The notes under the pieces: generated by a model | Database searches by the model: none | Told to the model about the DNA's origin: nothing | What the model saw: the letters and a program-made list of their open reading frames with translations, nothing else | Shown: piece after piece, positions 20,045 to 29,201 of the stretch | Position numbering within the stretch: the first letter of the stretch is position 1 | Layout of the letters: every line of letters starts with the position of its first letter | Translations under genes and position numbers: made by a program | DNA from: an uncultured Pelagibacteraceae bacterium | GTDB lineage: Bacteria; Pseudomonadota; Alphaproteobacteria; Pelagibacterales; Pelagibacteraceae | DNA length: 64,000 bases | Reading direction: 5' to 3' | Assembly: GCA_902624885.1 (NCBI GenBank) | Contig: CACNZU010000005.1 | Coordinates: 1-64,000 of the forward strand

Positions 20045-20743
20045 TTATCTAAAAAAGAATCTGTAAGTCAAAAATAAAATTAATTGAAAGATAATTCTTA
20101 ATCTCATTTTACTGAATCCTTTATCCCTGCTTTTAAAATTTATAAGAAATTCTTTTATTCTGACTGTTTTTGGAGAACAGATTACTATATCAAGCAAAAT
20201 TTTATAACCAATTAAAAGTAGTTTTTTTTCACTGATTTTAAGAATGTTTTTTCTAATGATAAAAAAACCAGACATTGGATCTTTAAGGCTGAGTCCAAAT
20301 AAAAAATTTGTCATTAAATTTAAAAGTTTAGAAACATAAAATCTTAATGGGCTTAAATTTACTTTTTTATAATTTATCATATTTCTTGAACCAATTAATA
20401 TGTCACAATCGTTTTTTTTAAATTGTCTAATCATTGATTTTAGATCTAAAGGATGATGTTGCAAATCTCCGTCCATAACTATTAAATTATCATATTTTGA
20501 CTTTTTAAAACCGTAAACAACTGATTTTGATAAATCTCTTGGTTTCTCCTTCCGAATGATAAACCTCGTTTTACCGGTTTTATTTTTGTTATAAACTTCA
20601 TATGACCCATCATTCGACTCATCATCAATAAAAATTATTTCATAATTAATTTTTTGATTTTTCAATGCTTTGGTTAAAGAAATAATTAACTTAGGAAGGT
20701 TTTTTTTTTCTTTATAAGTTGGAATTATAATTGAAAACTTCAT
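20045..20743 (-). CDS. Family 2 glycosyltransferase (dolichyl-phosphate mannosyltransferase-like)
   Basis: SIIIPTYKEKKNLPKLI, FIDDESNDGS, VMDGDLQHHP motifs. Confidence 0.92.
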   Translation of the reverse strand: MKFSIIIPTYKEKKNLPKLIISLTKALKNQKINYEIIFIDDESNDGSYEVYNKNKTGKTRFIIRKEKPRDLSKSVVYGFKKSKYDNLIVMDGDLQHHPLDLKSMIRQFKKNDCDILIGSRNMINYKKVNLSPLRFYVSKLLNLMTNFLFGLSLKDPMSGFFIIRKNILKISEKKLLLIGYKILLDIVICSPKTVRIKEFLINFKSRDKGFSKMRLRIIFQLILFLTYRFFFR

Positions 20744-20787
20744 TTAATTTGCAGTAATTAATTTTTAAATATATTATATTACATTTA

Positions 20788-22434
20788 ATGATTAAACTTT
20801 TCTCGAAAAATATCTATATTTATGTAATAATATTTCTAATTTTTTTAATAGGTATTTACACTTATAAAGATTACGGCGTTGGTATAGAAGAACACTTCCA
20901 TAGAAAATCCGGTTTTTATTGGTTAAATTTTTTACTCAATTTTACAGATTTTGAATTCATAAAAAAAACAACCGAAATTAAATTGGAAGAAATAAAAAAT
21001 TTTACACCAAGATTATTTCCTATAGAAAATTTTGGTTTTTATGGAATTTTATTTGATGTACCCTTGGCTTTTATCGAAGTCTTTTTTGAAATAAACGAAT
21101 CTAAAAATTATTTTTATTTAAGGCATTTTTCAATTTTTATGCTTTTCTTAACTAGTGCATTTTTATTTTACAAAATAATTCTATTCAGATTCAACAACGT
21201 GTATTTAGCTTTGTTTGGATTTTTAATTTTTGTTTTTACCCCTAGAATTTATGGAAATATTTTTTTTGATAATAAAGATATATTTTATTTATCAATTTTG
21301 ACCATAAATATGTTTTTTTTTGTAAGGTACCTTAATAATAAAACATCTTTGAACTTAATTTTCTTTTCTATATTTTGTGCATTTTCTACTTCTTCTCGTA
21401 TCATTGGATTACTAATCCCTATTTCATTTTTTTTAATTTTATTTTTTGAATATCTATCTTTTAGAAAATCTAATTTTTTTTTTAAAAGAATATTTATTTT
21501 TTTATTGTCTTATTTAATTACTTTGATAATACATTGGCCATATTTGTGGACACTTAATATACACACATTACTCAACTTTTTTGATCCATTTTTTTATGCA
21601 ATGAATCCTGTTGTTTACTTCAATGGTGATTTTTTCCAATCAAAATTTTTGCCATATTCTTACTTACCTATTTGGATTTTTATCAGTACACCTGTTTTTC
21701 TTTTTTTTCTTTTCCTATTTGGTTTTTATTCGTGCTTTAGAAGGATTTTTTTCCGTTTAATAAGCATTAAAGAGGACGCTAAAATTATTAGTAATGATTT
21801 ATGGAAATCTAAAAATGAGAACTTTGATGTATATATATCTATATTATTTTTACTTACTATAATTATTTATTTTTCCATCAATCCAGCTTTATTAAGCGGA
21901 TGGAGACATTTTTACTTTTTAAACTTCTTTATGGTCTTTTTTGCATGTTATTTTATAAATGTGGTTTATTTAAAAAGTAAAAAAAAACCATTTTTAAAAA
22001 TATTTTTATTTATTTTATTTTTTTTCAGTTCATTTACCATATATGATTTATACAAATATCATCCTTTTCAAAGCGTTTATTTTAATAAATTAGTGAGTGA
22101 CATAAAAAAAAATCAATTTGAAATTGATACACAATCTTTGTCCAGAGTGCATGCTATCAAAGAGCTTCTCAAAGAAGATGGTGAATTGATAATTGGCACC
22201 GCATCATGGACTCCTCTTGAAGACGCACGATCAATGATATCAAAAAAACATTGGGAAAGACTCAATTTTGTAGGAACAGAATTTGAAAAAGCAAATTTTA
22301 TCTATTCAAATTATTATTATGAAGTAAACACTAATTATAATAAAAAGTATGAAATCCCTCAGAATTTTTCGTTATATAAAACTTTAATTATTGATGGTAC
22401 AAGAATATATTCAATTTATAAAAAAAATATTTAG
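20788..22434 (+). CDS. Polytopic membrane protein, GT-C/PMT-like glycosyltransferase candidate
   Basis: 548 aa, many TM segments; acidic loop DYGVGIEEHFHRKSG and FTPRIYGNIFFDNKD. Confidence 0.65.
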   Translation: MIKLFSKNIYIYVIIFLIFLIGIYTYKDYGVGIEEHFHRKSGFYWLNFLLNFTDFEFIKKTTEIKLEEIKNFTPRLFPIENFGFYGILFDVPLAFIEVFFEINESKNYFYLRHFSIFMLFLTSAFLFYKIILFRFNNVYLALFGFLIFVFTPRIYGNIFFDNKDIFYLSILTINMFFFVRYLNNKTSLNLIFFSIFCAFSTSSRIIGLLIPISFFLILFFEYLSFRKSNFFFKRIFIFLLSYLITLIIHWPYLWTLNIHTLLNFFDPFFYAMNPVVYFNGDFFQSKFLPYSYLPIWIFISTPVFLFFLFLFGFYSCFRRIFFRLISIKEDAKIISNDLWKSKNENFDVYISILFLLTIIIYFSINPALLSGWRHFYFLNFFMVFFACYFINVVYLKSKKKPFLKIFLFILFFFSSFTIYDLYKYHPFQSVYFNKLVSDIKKNQFEIDTQSLSRVHAIKELLKEDGELIIGTASWTPLEDARSMISKKHWERLNFVGTEFEKANFIYSNYYYEVNTNYNKKYEIPQNFSLYKTLIIDGTRIYSIYKKNI

Positions 22435-22698
22435 ATGAAATTATTTGTTTACAAAACTTTAGTAGCTTGTTTTTTAATATTTGTATTATTTCACTTAACA
22501 ATCGGTTATACATTAAGAAGTTACGAAAATGAAATTAAAAACTACTTTTCAAAAGATAAGATTAATTTTTTTAAAGATAAGATTAGAATCGAGATAAAAG
22601 ACGGATTAGAAAAAGAACGAATTTTATCTAAAGAAGACTCTATTCTTATGAATAAATTTTTCGAAAAAATATCAAAAGAGCTAAAGAATTCAAAATAA
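22435..22698 (+). CDS. Hypothetical small protein with one N-terminal TM
   Basis: 87 aa, starts directly after the stop of the upstream gene. Confidence 0.55.
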   Translation: MKLFVYKTLVACFLIFVLFHLTIGYTLRSYENEIKNYFSKDKINFFKDKIRIEIKDGLEKERILSKEDSILMNKFFEKISKELKNSK

Positions 22699-22703
22699 TT
22701 TAA

Positions 22704-23915
22704 ATGTTTTCTAAAAGAACAAGACTTTATACAAATTTTAATTTATTGAATTTTTTTCAAATTATAAAATCCTTTTTTTTTAGAAAAAAAAGTTTTCATA
22801 ACCAGCTTCAAAATCACCTGGGTACAAAAAATATTTCACTAACATCATTAGGAAGAACTGCTTTATACGAAATAGTAAAAATTATAATTAAAAAAAACAA
22901 AAAGAAAAAATTTTTTATTGCTCCCTATACAATTCCCGCTGTAATTCATGCGATTAAATATGCAGGAGGTGAAGTTATTTATGTAGACTTAGATAAATCT
23001 ACGGGCTTGATTAATGAAGAGGAGTTGGAAAAAAAAATTGATAATAACTCAGCAGGTGTAATAATTACTCACTTATACTCAACCTCAAATCATATTGAAA
23101 AATTTTTGAGTAGATTTAAAAACAAAATAACAATAATAGAGGATGCTGCAATTAATTTTGGCGCTAAATCGAATAACAAATATCTTGGTACTTTAGCTGA
23201 TTACGGTTTTTTTAGTTTTAATGTGGTGAAAAATTTAAATACTCTCAACGGCGGAGCTATATATATAAAGGATAATCAACTATTTGATGAATACATTTCA
23301 GAAAAAAAATATAAAAAATTTCCAATTATAAATACTATTAATCTTTTATTAACAATTTTAATTTTAAAATTTTTTTTTAACAACTTTATTTACCAATTTT
23401 TTCATTACTTTTTAGTTTTAGTTTACAAAAAAAAAATTAATTTTATTTTAAAAAAAATATATCCGATACTTTACCATAATTATGAAAGAATAATTCCAAA
23501 AAGTTATTCATATGACTTCAATTGGATAATGAATGATGTAGGAGTCTACAATTTAAAAAAAGTAAAAAATGATTATCTTGATAGACGTGATAAAGCAATG
23601 CTGTATTCTCAATTAATTAGTGACCAAGTAGCAACTAAATTTGATTGTTTTTCAGAAGACAATGCATTGTTAGAGTATACTATCGTTTTAAAAAATACAG
23701 ATAATCAGAAAGCTCATGCAAAGCTTATGGAAGAAGGTTATGACATCAGACACACTTGGTACATTAATAACCATTTAATAGATGGAAATGATGATAAAGC
23801 AAATTTTAAAGATACTTATTTTGTTGAAACTAAAATATTTTGTCTCCCGGTTCATAAAAATATTAGTAAAAAGGATATTCAAAAAATTTCCAATATAATT
23901 AATAATTTCATTTGA
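22704..23915 (+). CDS. DegT/DnrJ/EryC1-family PLP-dependent aminotransferase
   Basis: SLGRTALYEIVKII, IIEDAAINFGAK, FFSFNVVKNLNTLNGGAI (putative PLP lysine), RHTWYINNHL. Confidence 0.85.
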   Translation: MFSKRTRLYTNFNLLNFFQIIKSFFFRKKSFHNQLQNHLGTKNISLTSLGRTALYEIVKIIIKKNKKKKFFIAPYTIPAVIHAIKYAGGEVIYVDLDKSTGLINEEELEKKIDNNSAGVIITHLYSTSNHIEKFLSRFKNKITIIEDAAINFGAKSNNKYLGTLADYGFFSFNVVKNLNTLNGGAIYIKDNQLFDEYISEKKYKKFPIINTINLLLTILILKFFFNNFIYQFFHYFLVLVYKKKINFILKKIYPILYHNYERIIPKSYSYDFNWIMNDVGVYNLKKVKNDYLDRRDKAMLYSQLISDQVATKFDCFSEDNALLEYTIVLKNTDNQKAHAKLMEEGYDIRHTWYINNHLIDGNDDKANFKDTYFVETKIFCLPVHKNISKKDIQKISNIINNFI

Positions 23916-23916
23916 A

Positions 23917-24483
23917 ATGTCCTTTAAATTACAAAAAAATAACAAACATTTAAGTAAAATTTTCGACATAATCAGTGAAAATATTCAAGATAGTGTTTTT
24001 AAAAAATTGGGGCTTAGTTTTTTTGTTTATTTGGTCTCTAAAAAAATAATACATGTTTATAGTGTTAAAAAAAAAGGGAATATCTCAGCTATTGTCACTG
24101 TCATTGATTACAAAAATTATATTTCTATGAATGAAAAAATGATTAATTACTTTTTTCAACATCCAATACAGCTTTTTATTAATTTAATTACAGTGTTAAG
24201 TTCAATGTCTAAAAAATCTACTATAAAAATTAAAGCGAATTACCTTCATTTACTACATCTAATAATTATTAAAAAAAATTTTTCTAATATTTCTATTGAA
24301 AGAAAAGACAATATTCTTAATAATTTTTATAAGAAAATTCTTAATAATCATAATGCAAAAGTTTTATTTCTTTGCTTTGATAAAAAGAATAAAAAAGCGC
24401 AAAATTATTACAAAAGAAATAATTTTGAATTTCTCCACAAAGTTAAAAATTTAATATATTTAAAAAAAGATTTTTATAAATGA
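23917..24483 (+). CDS. GNAT-like acetyltransferase candidate
   Basis: C-terminal VLFLCFDKKNKKAQNYYKRNNFEF resembles the GNAT NxxAxxxYxxxGF motif; between DegT and oxidoreductase-like ORF. Confidence 0.5.
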   Translation: MSFKLQKNNKHLSKIFDIISENIQDSVFKKLGLSFFVYLVSKKIIHVYSVKKKGNISAIVTVIDYKNYISMNEKMINYFFQHPIQLFINLITVLSSMSKKSTIKIKANYLHLLHLIIIKKNFSNISIERKDNILNNFYKKILNNHNAKVLFLCFDKKNKKAQNYYKRNNFEFLHKVKNLIYLKKDFYK

Positions 24484-25400
24484 CTTATATCAAAAATATT
24501 TTGTTAGGTTCTGGAATGAGTTCATTTGTGTATTTTCATATTAAAAAAGGTAAACCAAAAGTCGTGACTGGAGATCAAAAAAAAATTTTAAAAAGCAAAA
24601 ATTTTTATGAATTTGAAGCATTAGGGGGAAATAGTAATATTTGGGGTGGCTATATAAACTTTTCCAGACACAAAAGATTTTTATCAAATAAAAATTACAA
24701 AGAATTATTTGAAAAAAAATTATTCAAAATTCAAAATATATTTAGCAAGAATTCTCATTTTTCTAACACGTGTAATCTTGTAGATAAAAATGATAATATT
24801 TTTAGATTAAAAAAAGAAAATTTCAAAAACAAAGCCTTATTAAGTAAGGTGAGAAAGATTAATATTAAAAAGAATAAAATAGAATTAGTATCTGATAAAG
24901 AAATATACTCTACAGAAACATTAACACTTTGTATTGGGAATCTTAATCTAATAAAGCTTTTGTATAATTCTGAAATAATAGACTCTAGAGATATTATTTC
25001 TTTCGAGGATGGGAATTGTGCTTATGTTCCAAATCTTTTAATCGATAAAAAAAAGAACTACTATATTCCAATGCCTTTATTTTATATATTTGAAAAACTT
25101 TTAAGAAGAAAATCGAAAAATTACAGATCAGTTAAATCATCTTTGATACTTCAAAAATTCTCATCAAAAACTAAAAATATTGAAATCTCATGTAAGGAAT
25201 TAATGAAAATGAAAAGTTATAAATTAAGATTTTTTTTATCAAACCATATAGCTAATTTGAGAATAAACAATGAACCAGTACGAAAGTTTATTTCAAAAAA
25301 ATCAAAAAAAATTAATATTTTCTGCAGTGGAACAGTCAATAAATATATTCCAGGGCCAATTATTCAGGATTTAATTTTTGATATTGCAACAAATAGCTAA
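24480..25400 (+). CDS. Divergent GMC/FAD-dependent oxidoreductase-like protein
   Basis: N-terminal NILLGSGMSSFVYFH and FEALGGNSNIWGGY resemble the GMC-type dinucleotide fold and GGxSxxWGG motif; short (306 aa). Confidence 0.5.
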   Translation: MTYIKNILLGSGMSSFVYFHIKKGKPKVVTGDQKKILKSKNFYEFEALGGNSNIWGGYINFSRHKRFLSNKNYKELFEKKLFKIQNIFSKNSHFSNTCNLVDKNDNIFRLKKENFKNKALLSKVRKINIKKNKIELVSDKEIYSTETLTLCIGNLNLIKLLYNSEIIDSRDIISFEDGNCAYVPNLLIDKKKNYYIPMPLFYIFEKLLRRKSKNYRSVKSSLILQKFSSKTKNIEISCKELMKMKSYKLRFFLSNHIANLRINNEPVRKFISKKSKKINIFCSGTVNKYIPGPIIQDLIFDIATNS

Positions 25401-25461
25401 CTTATATTCTATTTGCTTCTAATATTAAAATAGAATAATAAATTATTATCAATTTTATAAA

Positions 25462-26466
25462 ATGATTAACATAGGCATCAATGGTTTTGGAAGAATAGGC
25501 AGATTAATTCTTAGAGCTATTTTAGAGAATTATAGAAATAAAATAAAAGTTGTAGCTATTAATGATCTTGGTTCTATTGAAACTAATGCACACTTGATTA
25601 AATATGATAGTACACATGGTATTATCAAAGAAGAAATTAATACTTCAAATGAAGGATTTAAATTAGGTGATCAAGAAATAAAAGTTTTTGCTGAAAAAGA
25701 CCCTGCTAATATCCCTTGGGCAAAAGTAGGTGCGGATGTTGTTTTAGAATGCACAGGTATATTTTTAGACAAATCATCTGCAGAAAAACATATTAAAGGG
25801 GGAGCAAAAAAAGTAATAATTTCCGCCCCAGGTAAAGAGGTAGATTTCACTATAGTTCAAGGAGTTAATAGTAAATATTTAAAAAAAGAGCACAATATTA
25901 TTTCTAATGGTTCTTGTACGACCAATTGTTTAGCCCCTGTTGCTATGGTTTTAGAAAAAACTTTTGGTATTAATTATGGTTACATGACTACAATTCACAG
26001 TTATACAGGCGATCAAAAGCTTTTAGACACATTGCATAAAGATTTGAGGAGAGCTAGATCAACGGAAGGTGCAATGATACCTACCTCAACTGGTGCAGCG
26101 AAAGCTATGAGTCTAGTTCTTCCAAGCCTAAAAGGCAAATTAGATGGTACGGCTATTAGAGTTCCAACTCCTAATGTTTCTTTAATTGATTTTACTTTAG
26201 TAACTGAGAAAAATGTAACATCTGAAAGTATAAATGAAGCAATGACAAAGGCTGCAAAAGGTGAATTAAAAGGTATTTTAGATGTAAATCAAAAACCTTT
26301 AGTATCAAAAGACTTTAATCATAATCCTCATAGCTCTATCTTTGATGTAACACAAACACAAGTAATCAAAGGAAAATTTAGTAGAGTACTTTCTTGGTAT
26401 GATAATGAATGGGGCTTCTCAAACAGAATGTGCGATACAACTCTACAAATTGCTAAGTTAATTTAA
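25462..26466 (+). CDS. gapA: Glyceraldehyde-3-phosphate dehydrogenase, type I
   Basis: INGFGRIGR, SNGSCTTNCLAPVA, SWYDNEWGFSNR. Confidence 0.97.
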   Translation: MINIGINGFGRIGRLILRAILENYRNKIKVVAINDLGSIETNAHLIKYDSTHGIIKEEINTSNEGFKLGDQEIKVFAEKDPANIPWAKVGADVVLECTGIFLDKSSAEKHIKGGAKKVIISAPGKEVDFTIVQGVNSKYLKKEHNIISNGSCTTNCLAPVAMVLEKTFGINYGYMTTIHSYTGDQKLLDTLHKDLRRARSTEGAMIPTSTGAAKAMSLVLPSLKGKLDGTAIRVPTPNVSLIDFTLVTEKNVTSESINEAMTKAAKGELKGILDVNQKPLVSKDFNHNPHSSIFDVTQTQVIKGKFSRVLSWYDNEWGFSNRMCDTTLQIAKLI

Positions 26467-26636
26467 CTTTTAGATTTTTCAGCTTCTTCAATTAATCGAA
26501 GAGTATTTTTTGGTATATCTGCATTATCATGTTTAGAAAGTGAATCTTTTGAGAATTTATTACTTTTTTCTTTTTTGAAACTTTGGAGATCACTTACTGC
26601 TGAAAGTATCTCATCTATACTAAAATTATCTTTCAT
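26463..26636 (-). CDS. Small hypothetical protein, 57 aa
   Basis: Read manually from minus strand: MKDNFSIDEILSAVSDLQSFKKEKSNKFSKDSLSKHDNADIPKNTLRLIEEAEKSKS*; fills the gap between gapA and pyk, TGA/ATG-type adjacency with pyk stop. Confidence 0.5.
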   Translation of the reverse strand: MKDNFSIDEILSAVSDLQSFKKEKSNKFSKDSLSKHDNADIPKNTLRLIEEAEKSKS

Positions 26637-28048
26637 TAGGAGCCAACTTTGTATAACCTAACCATATTAGTCATGCCTGCTTTACCGAAAGGTAAACCTG
26701 CAGTAATAACAACAAAGTCATTCCTTTTTATAAATTTAAGCTTTTTTATTATTACTTTAGATATAGACATCATATCTTTCCATCCATTTGCATCTCTGCT
26801 ATTTATTGATTGTACACCCCAAAGCAATGATACTTGTCTACTTACGTTAATGTTAGGTGATATAGTTACTATTTTTGCAGCAGGACGCATTGCCGAAACA
26901 AGTTTTGCAGACTTACCAGAATTAGAAAATACTATGATAGCTTTGACATCTGGATTATAAGCCATATCTTTCACAGATAGAAGAATAGATTTTACTGGAT
27001 CTTTATTTGTAATAATTGAATTTTTAAAATCTTCTATATGTTCTCTTTTATATTTTTCAGTTGATAAAATAGTTTGAGTCATAGTCGAAACAGCTTGGGT
27101 AGGAAATTTACCAATAGCTGCTTCCGCAGACAACATAACAGTGTCTGCACCTTGAAAAATTGCAGTTGCGATATCATTTATCTCAGCTCTAGTTGCAGTG
27201 TTATTTTCAATCATGCTTTCTAACATCTGAGTAGCAACTATTACAGATTTAGAAAATTGAGAACATTTTTTTATAAGACTTAATTGAACCTTAGGAACTT
27301 CGCTATGACCAATGTCAATTGCCAAATCTCCTCTGGCAATCATGATTGAATCTGTCGCTTGAATAATCTTTTTGATATTTTTAAGCGCATGTTTATTTTC
27401 AATTTTTGAGATAATGCCCATATCTTTATTTATAAGTTTTCTTGTTTCTACTATTAGCTTTTCATTTTGCAAATAAGATAATGCAATCCAATTACAACCT
27501 AGTTTAACTGCGGTCTTGATATCTTTTTTATCTTTTTCTGTTAGTTTATTAAATGTAATATCTAAATTTGGAACATGAAAACTCTTATTACTCTTTAATA
27601 CACAATTTTGACTTAGACATTTTGTAACAACTGAATTTCTTTTTTTACCAATTACTGTAAAAAAAAACTTTCCATCATCTATTAAAATTTTGTTACCTTT
27701 TTTTAATTTTTTTATTATCTTTGGATAAGGAAAATTTACTCTTTTAGTATCTCCGGGGATTTTTTTACTGTCAAATACAAATGTTTGTTTGAATTTGATT
27801 TGTTGGTTCTCATTTTTAACTTTACCTATTCTAAGTTTTACTCCTTGAAGATCAGCTATCAGAGATAATTTTTTTCCTTTTTTTTTTTCGACTTTACGTA
27901 TCTTTGAAATTATTTTATTTATCCCATCAGTATTATGACTAAAATTAATTCTAAATGCATCGACACCAAGATCTACAAGCTTTTTTAACTTATTTTCACT
28001 ATAAATTGCTGGGCCTAAAGTAGCTATAATTTTTGCTTTTTTTTCCAT
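26636..28048 (-). CDS. pyk: Pyruvate kinase
   Basis: KIIATLGPA, DAFRINFSHN, IMIARGDLAIDIG, VATQMLESMI. Confidence 0.97.
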   Translation of the reverse strand: MEKKAKIIATLGPAIYSENKLKKLVDLGVDAFRINFSHNTDGINKIISKIRKVEKKKGKKLSLIADLQGVKLRIGKVKNENQQIKFKQTFVFDSKKIPGDTKRVNFPYPKIIKKLKKGNKILIDDGKFFFTVIGKKRNSVVTKCLSQNCVLKSNKSFHVPNLDITFNKLTEKDKKDIKTAVKLGCNWIALSYLQNEKLIVETRKLINKDMGIISKIENKHALKNIKKIIQATDSIMIARGDLAIDIGHSEVPKVQLSLIKKCSQFSKSVIVATQMLESMIENNTATRAEINDIATAIFQGADTVMLSAEAAIGKFPTQAVSTMTQTILSTEKYKREHIEDFKNSIITNKDPVKSILLSVKDMAYNPDVKAIIVFSNSGKSAKLVSAMRPAAKIVTISPNINVSRQVSLLWGVQSINSRDANGWKDMMSISKVIIKKLKFIKRNDFVVITAGLPFGKAGMTNMVRLYKVGS

Positions 28049-28112
28049 TAAGAGATTTTTATGTTATAACACCACTTTCCTTAAAAAAAAATATTAAAGA
28101 AAATTAATTTAA

Positions 28113-29201
28113 ATGAGTAATAAAAAAATTGGAATTTTAACAAGTGGTGGTGACTGTGGAGGTCTTAATGCAGCAATAAGATCGATATTTTATAGAGCAA
28201 AAAATAAGTATAACATGGATGTATACGGAATAAGAGATGGTACAGCTGGATTAATAAAACGTCCAGTTGATGCGATACAACTAACTTATAAAACCTTTGG
28301 GGGGTATTTATTAAGACAAGGAGGAACTTTTTTAGGATCAACAAATAAAGGAAATCCATTTAAAATTCCCACTCCAGATGGCAAACACGTCGATAAGTCA
28401 AAAGAAATAATTGAGGGTTATCACTCAATGAAACTTGATGGTTTAGTAATTATAGGTGGAGATGGTAGTATGCAAATATTAAAGAAACTTGCTAAAAATG
28501 GTGATATGAAAATTGTAGCTATACCAAAAACAATTGACAATGACGTTGGAGCAACAGAAAGTTCAATAGGTTTTCATACTGCAGTTGATGTTGCTACTCA
28601 AGCTTTAGATAATCTTCAATCTACAGCCGCCAGTCATAGAAGATCTATGATACTTGAAGTTATGGGTAGAGATGCCGGACATATAGCTCTTAATGCTGGT
28701 ATTGCAGGCGGTGCAGATATTATTTTAATACCAGAGATTAAATATTCGATAGATGGAATAATCAAAAAACTTAATTCAATGAAAAAACATGATGTTCCAC
28801 ATTCATTAATTATAGTTGCAGAGGCGGTTAAAAAAGAAGATGGGTCTCGAGTATTGCACAAATATATGGACGGTGAGCAAAGGCTTGGTGGTATTGGAGA
28901 TTATATAGCGCAAGAACTCATGAAAAAAACAGATGTTGAATGTAGAGTAACTTCACTTGGTCATGTTCAAAGGGGAGCTCCTCCAACAGCTAGCGATAGA
29001 ATTCTAGCAAGCGCTTTTGGTGTATATGCTGTAGATTTATTAAATCAAAAAAAATTTGACCGAATGGTAGCCTGGAAAGATAGAAGAGTAGTTGATGTTC
29101 CTATTGACGAAGGAATCAAAACTTATAAAAATGTCGAGAGAAAAGATTCTTTGGTTGAAACAGCCCTTTCACTAGGGGTATATTTGGGAGATGATTTATA
29201 A
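28113..29201 (+). CDS. pfkA: 6-phosphofructokinase
   Basis: ILTSGGDCGGLNAAIR, IIGGDGSMQ, PKTIDNDV, EVMGRDAGHIAL. Confidence 0.95.
   Translation: MSNKKIGILTSGGDCGGLNAAIRSIFYRAKNKYNMDVYGIRDGTAGLIKRPVDAIQLTYKTFGGYLLRQGGTFLGSTNKGNPFKIPTPDGKHVDKSKEIIEGYHSMKLDGLVIIGGDGSMQILKKLAKNGDMKIVAIPKTIDNDVGATESSIGFHTAVDVATQALDNLQSTAASHRRSMILEVMGRDAGHIALNAGIAGGADIILIPEIKYSIDGIIKKLNSMKKHDVPHSLIIVAEAVKKEDGSRVLHKYMDGEQRLGGIGDYIAQELMKKTDVECRVTSLGHVQRGAPPTASDRILASAFGVYAVDLLNQKKFDRMVAWKDRRVVDVPIDEGIKTYKNVERKDSLVETALSLGVYLGDDL

Noticed and set aside
20025-28093. Shared TTTCCTTAAAAAAAAAT at about 20025 and 28076
   Set aside because: Dominated by a homopolymer run; not convincing as a functional repeat.
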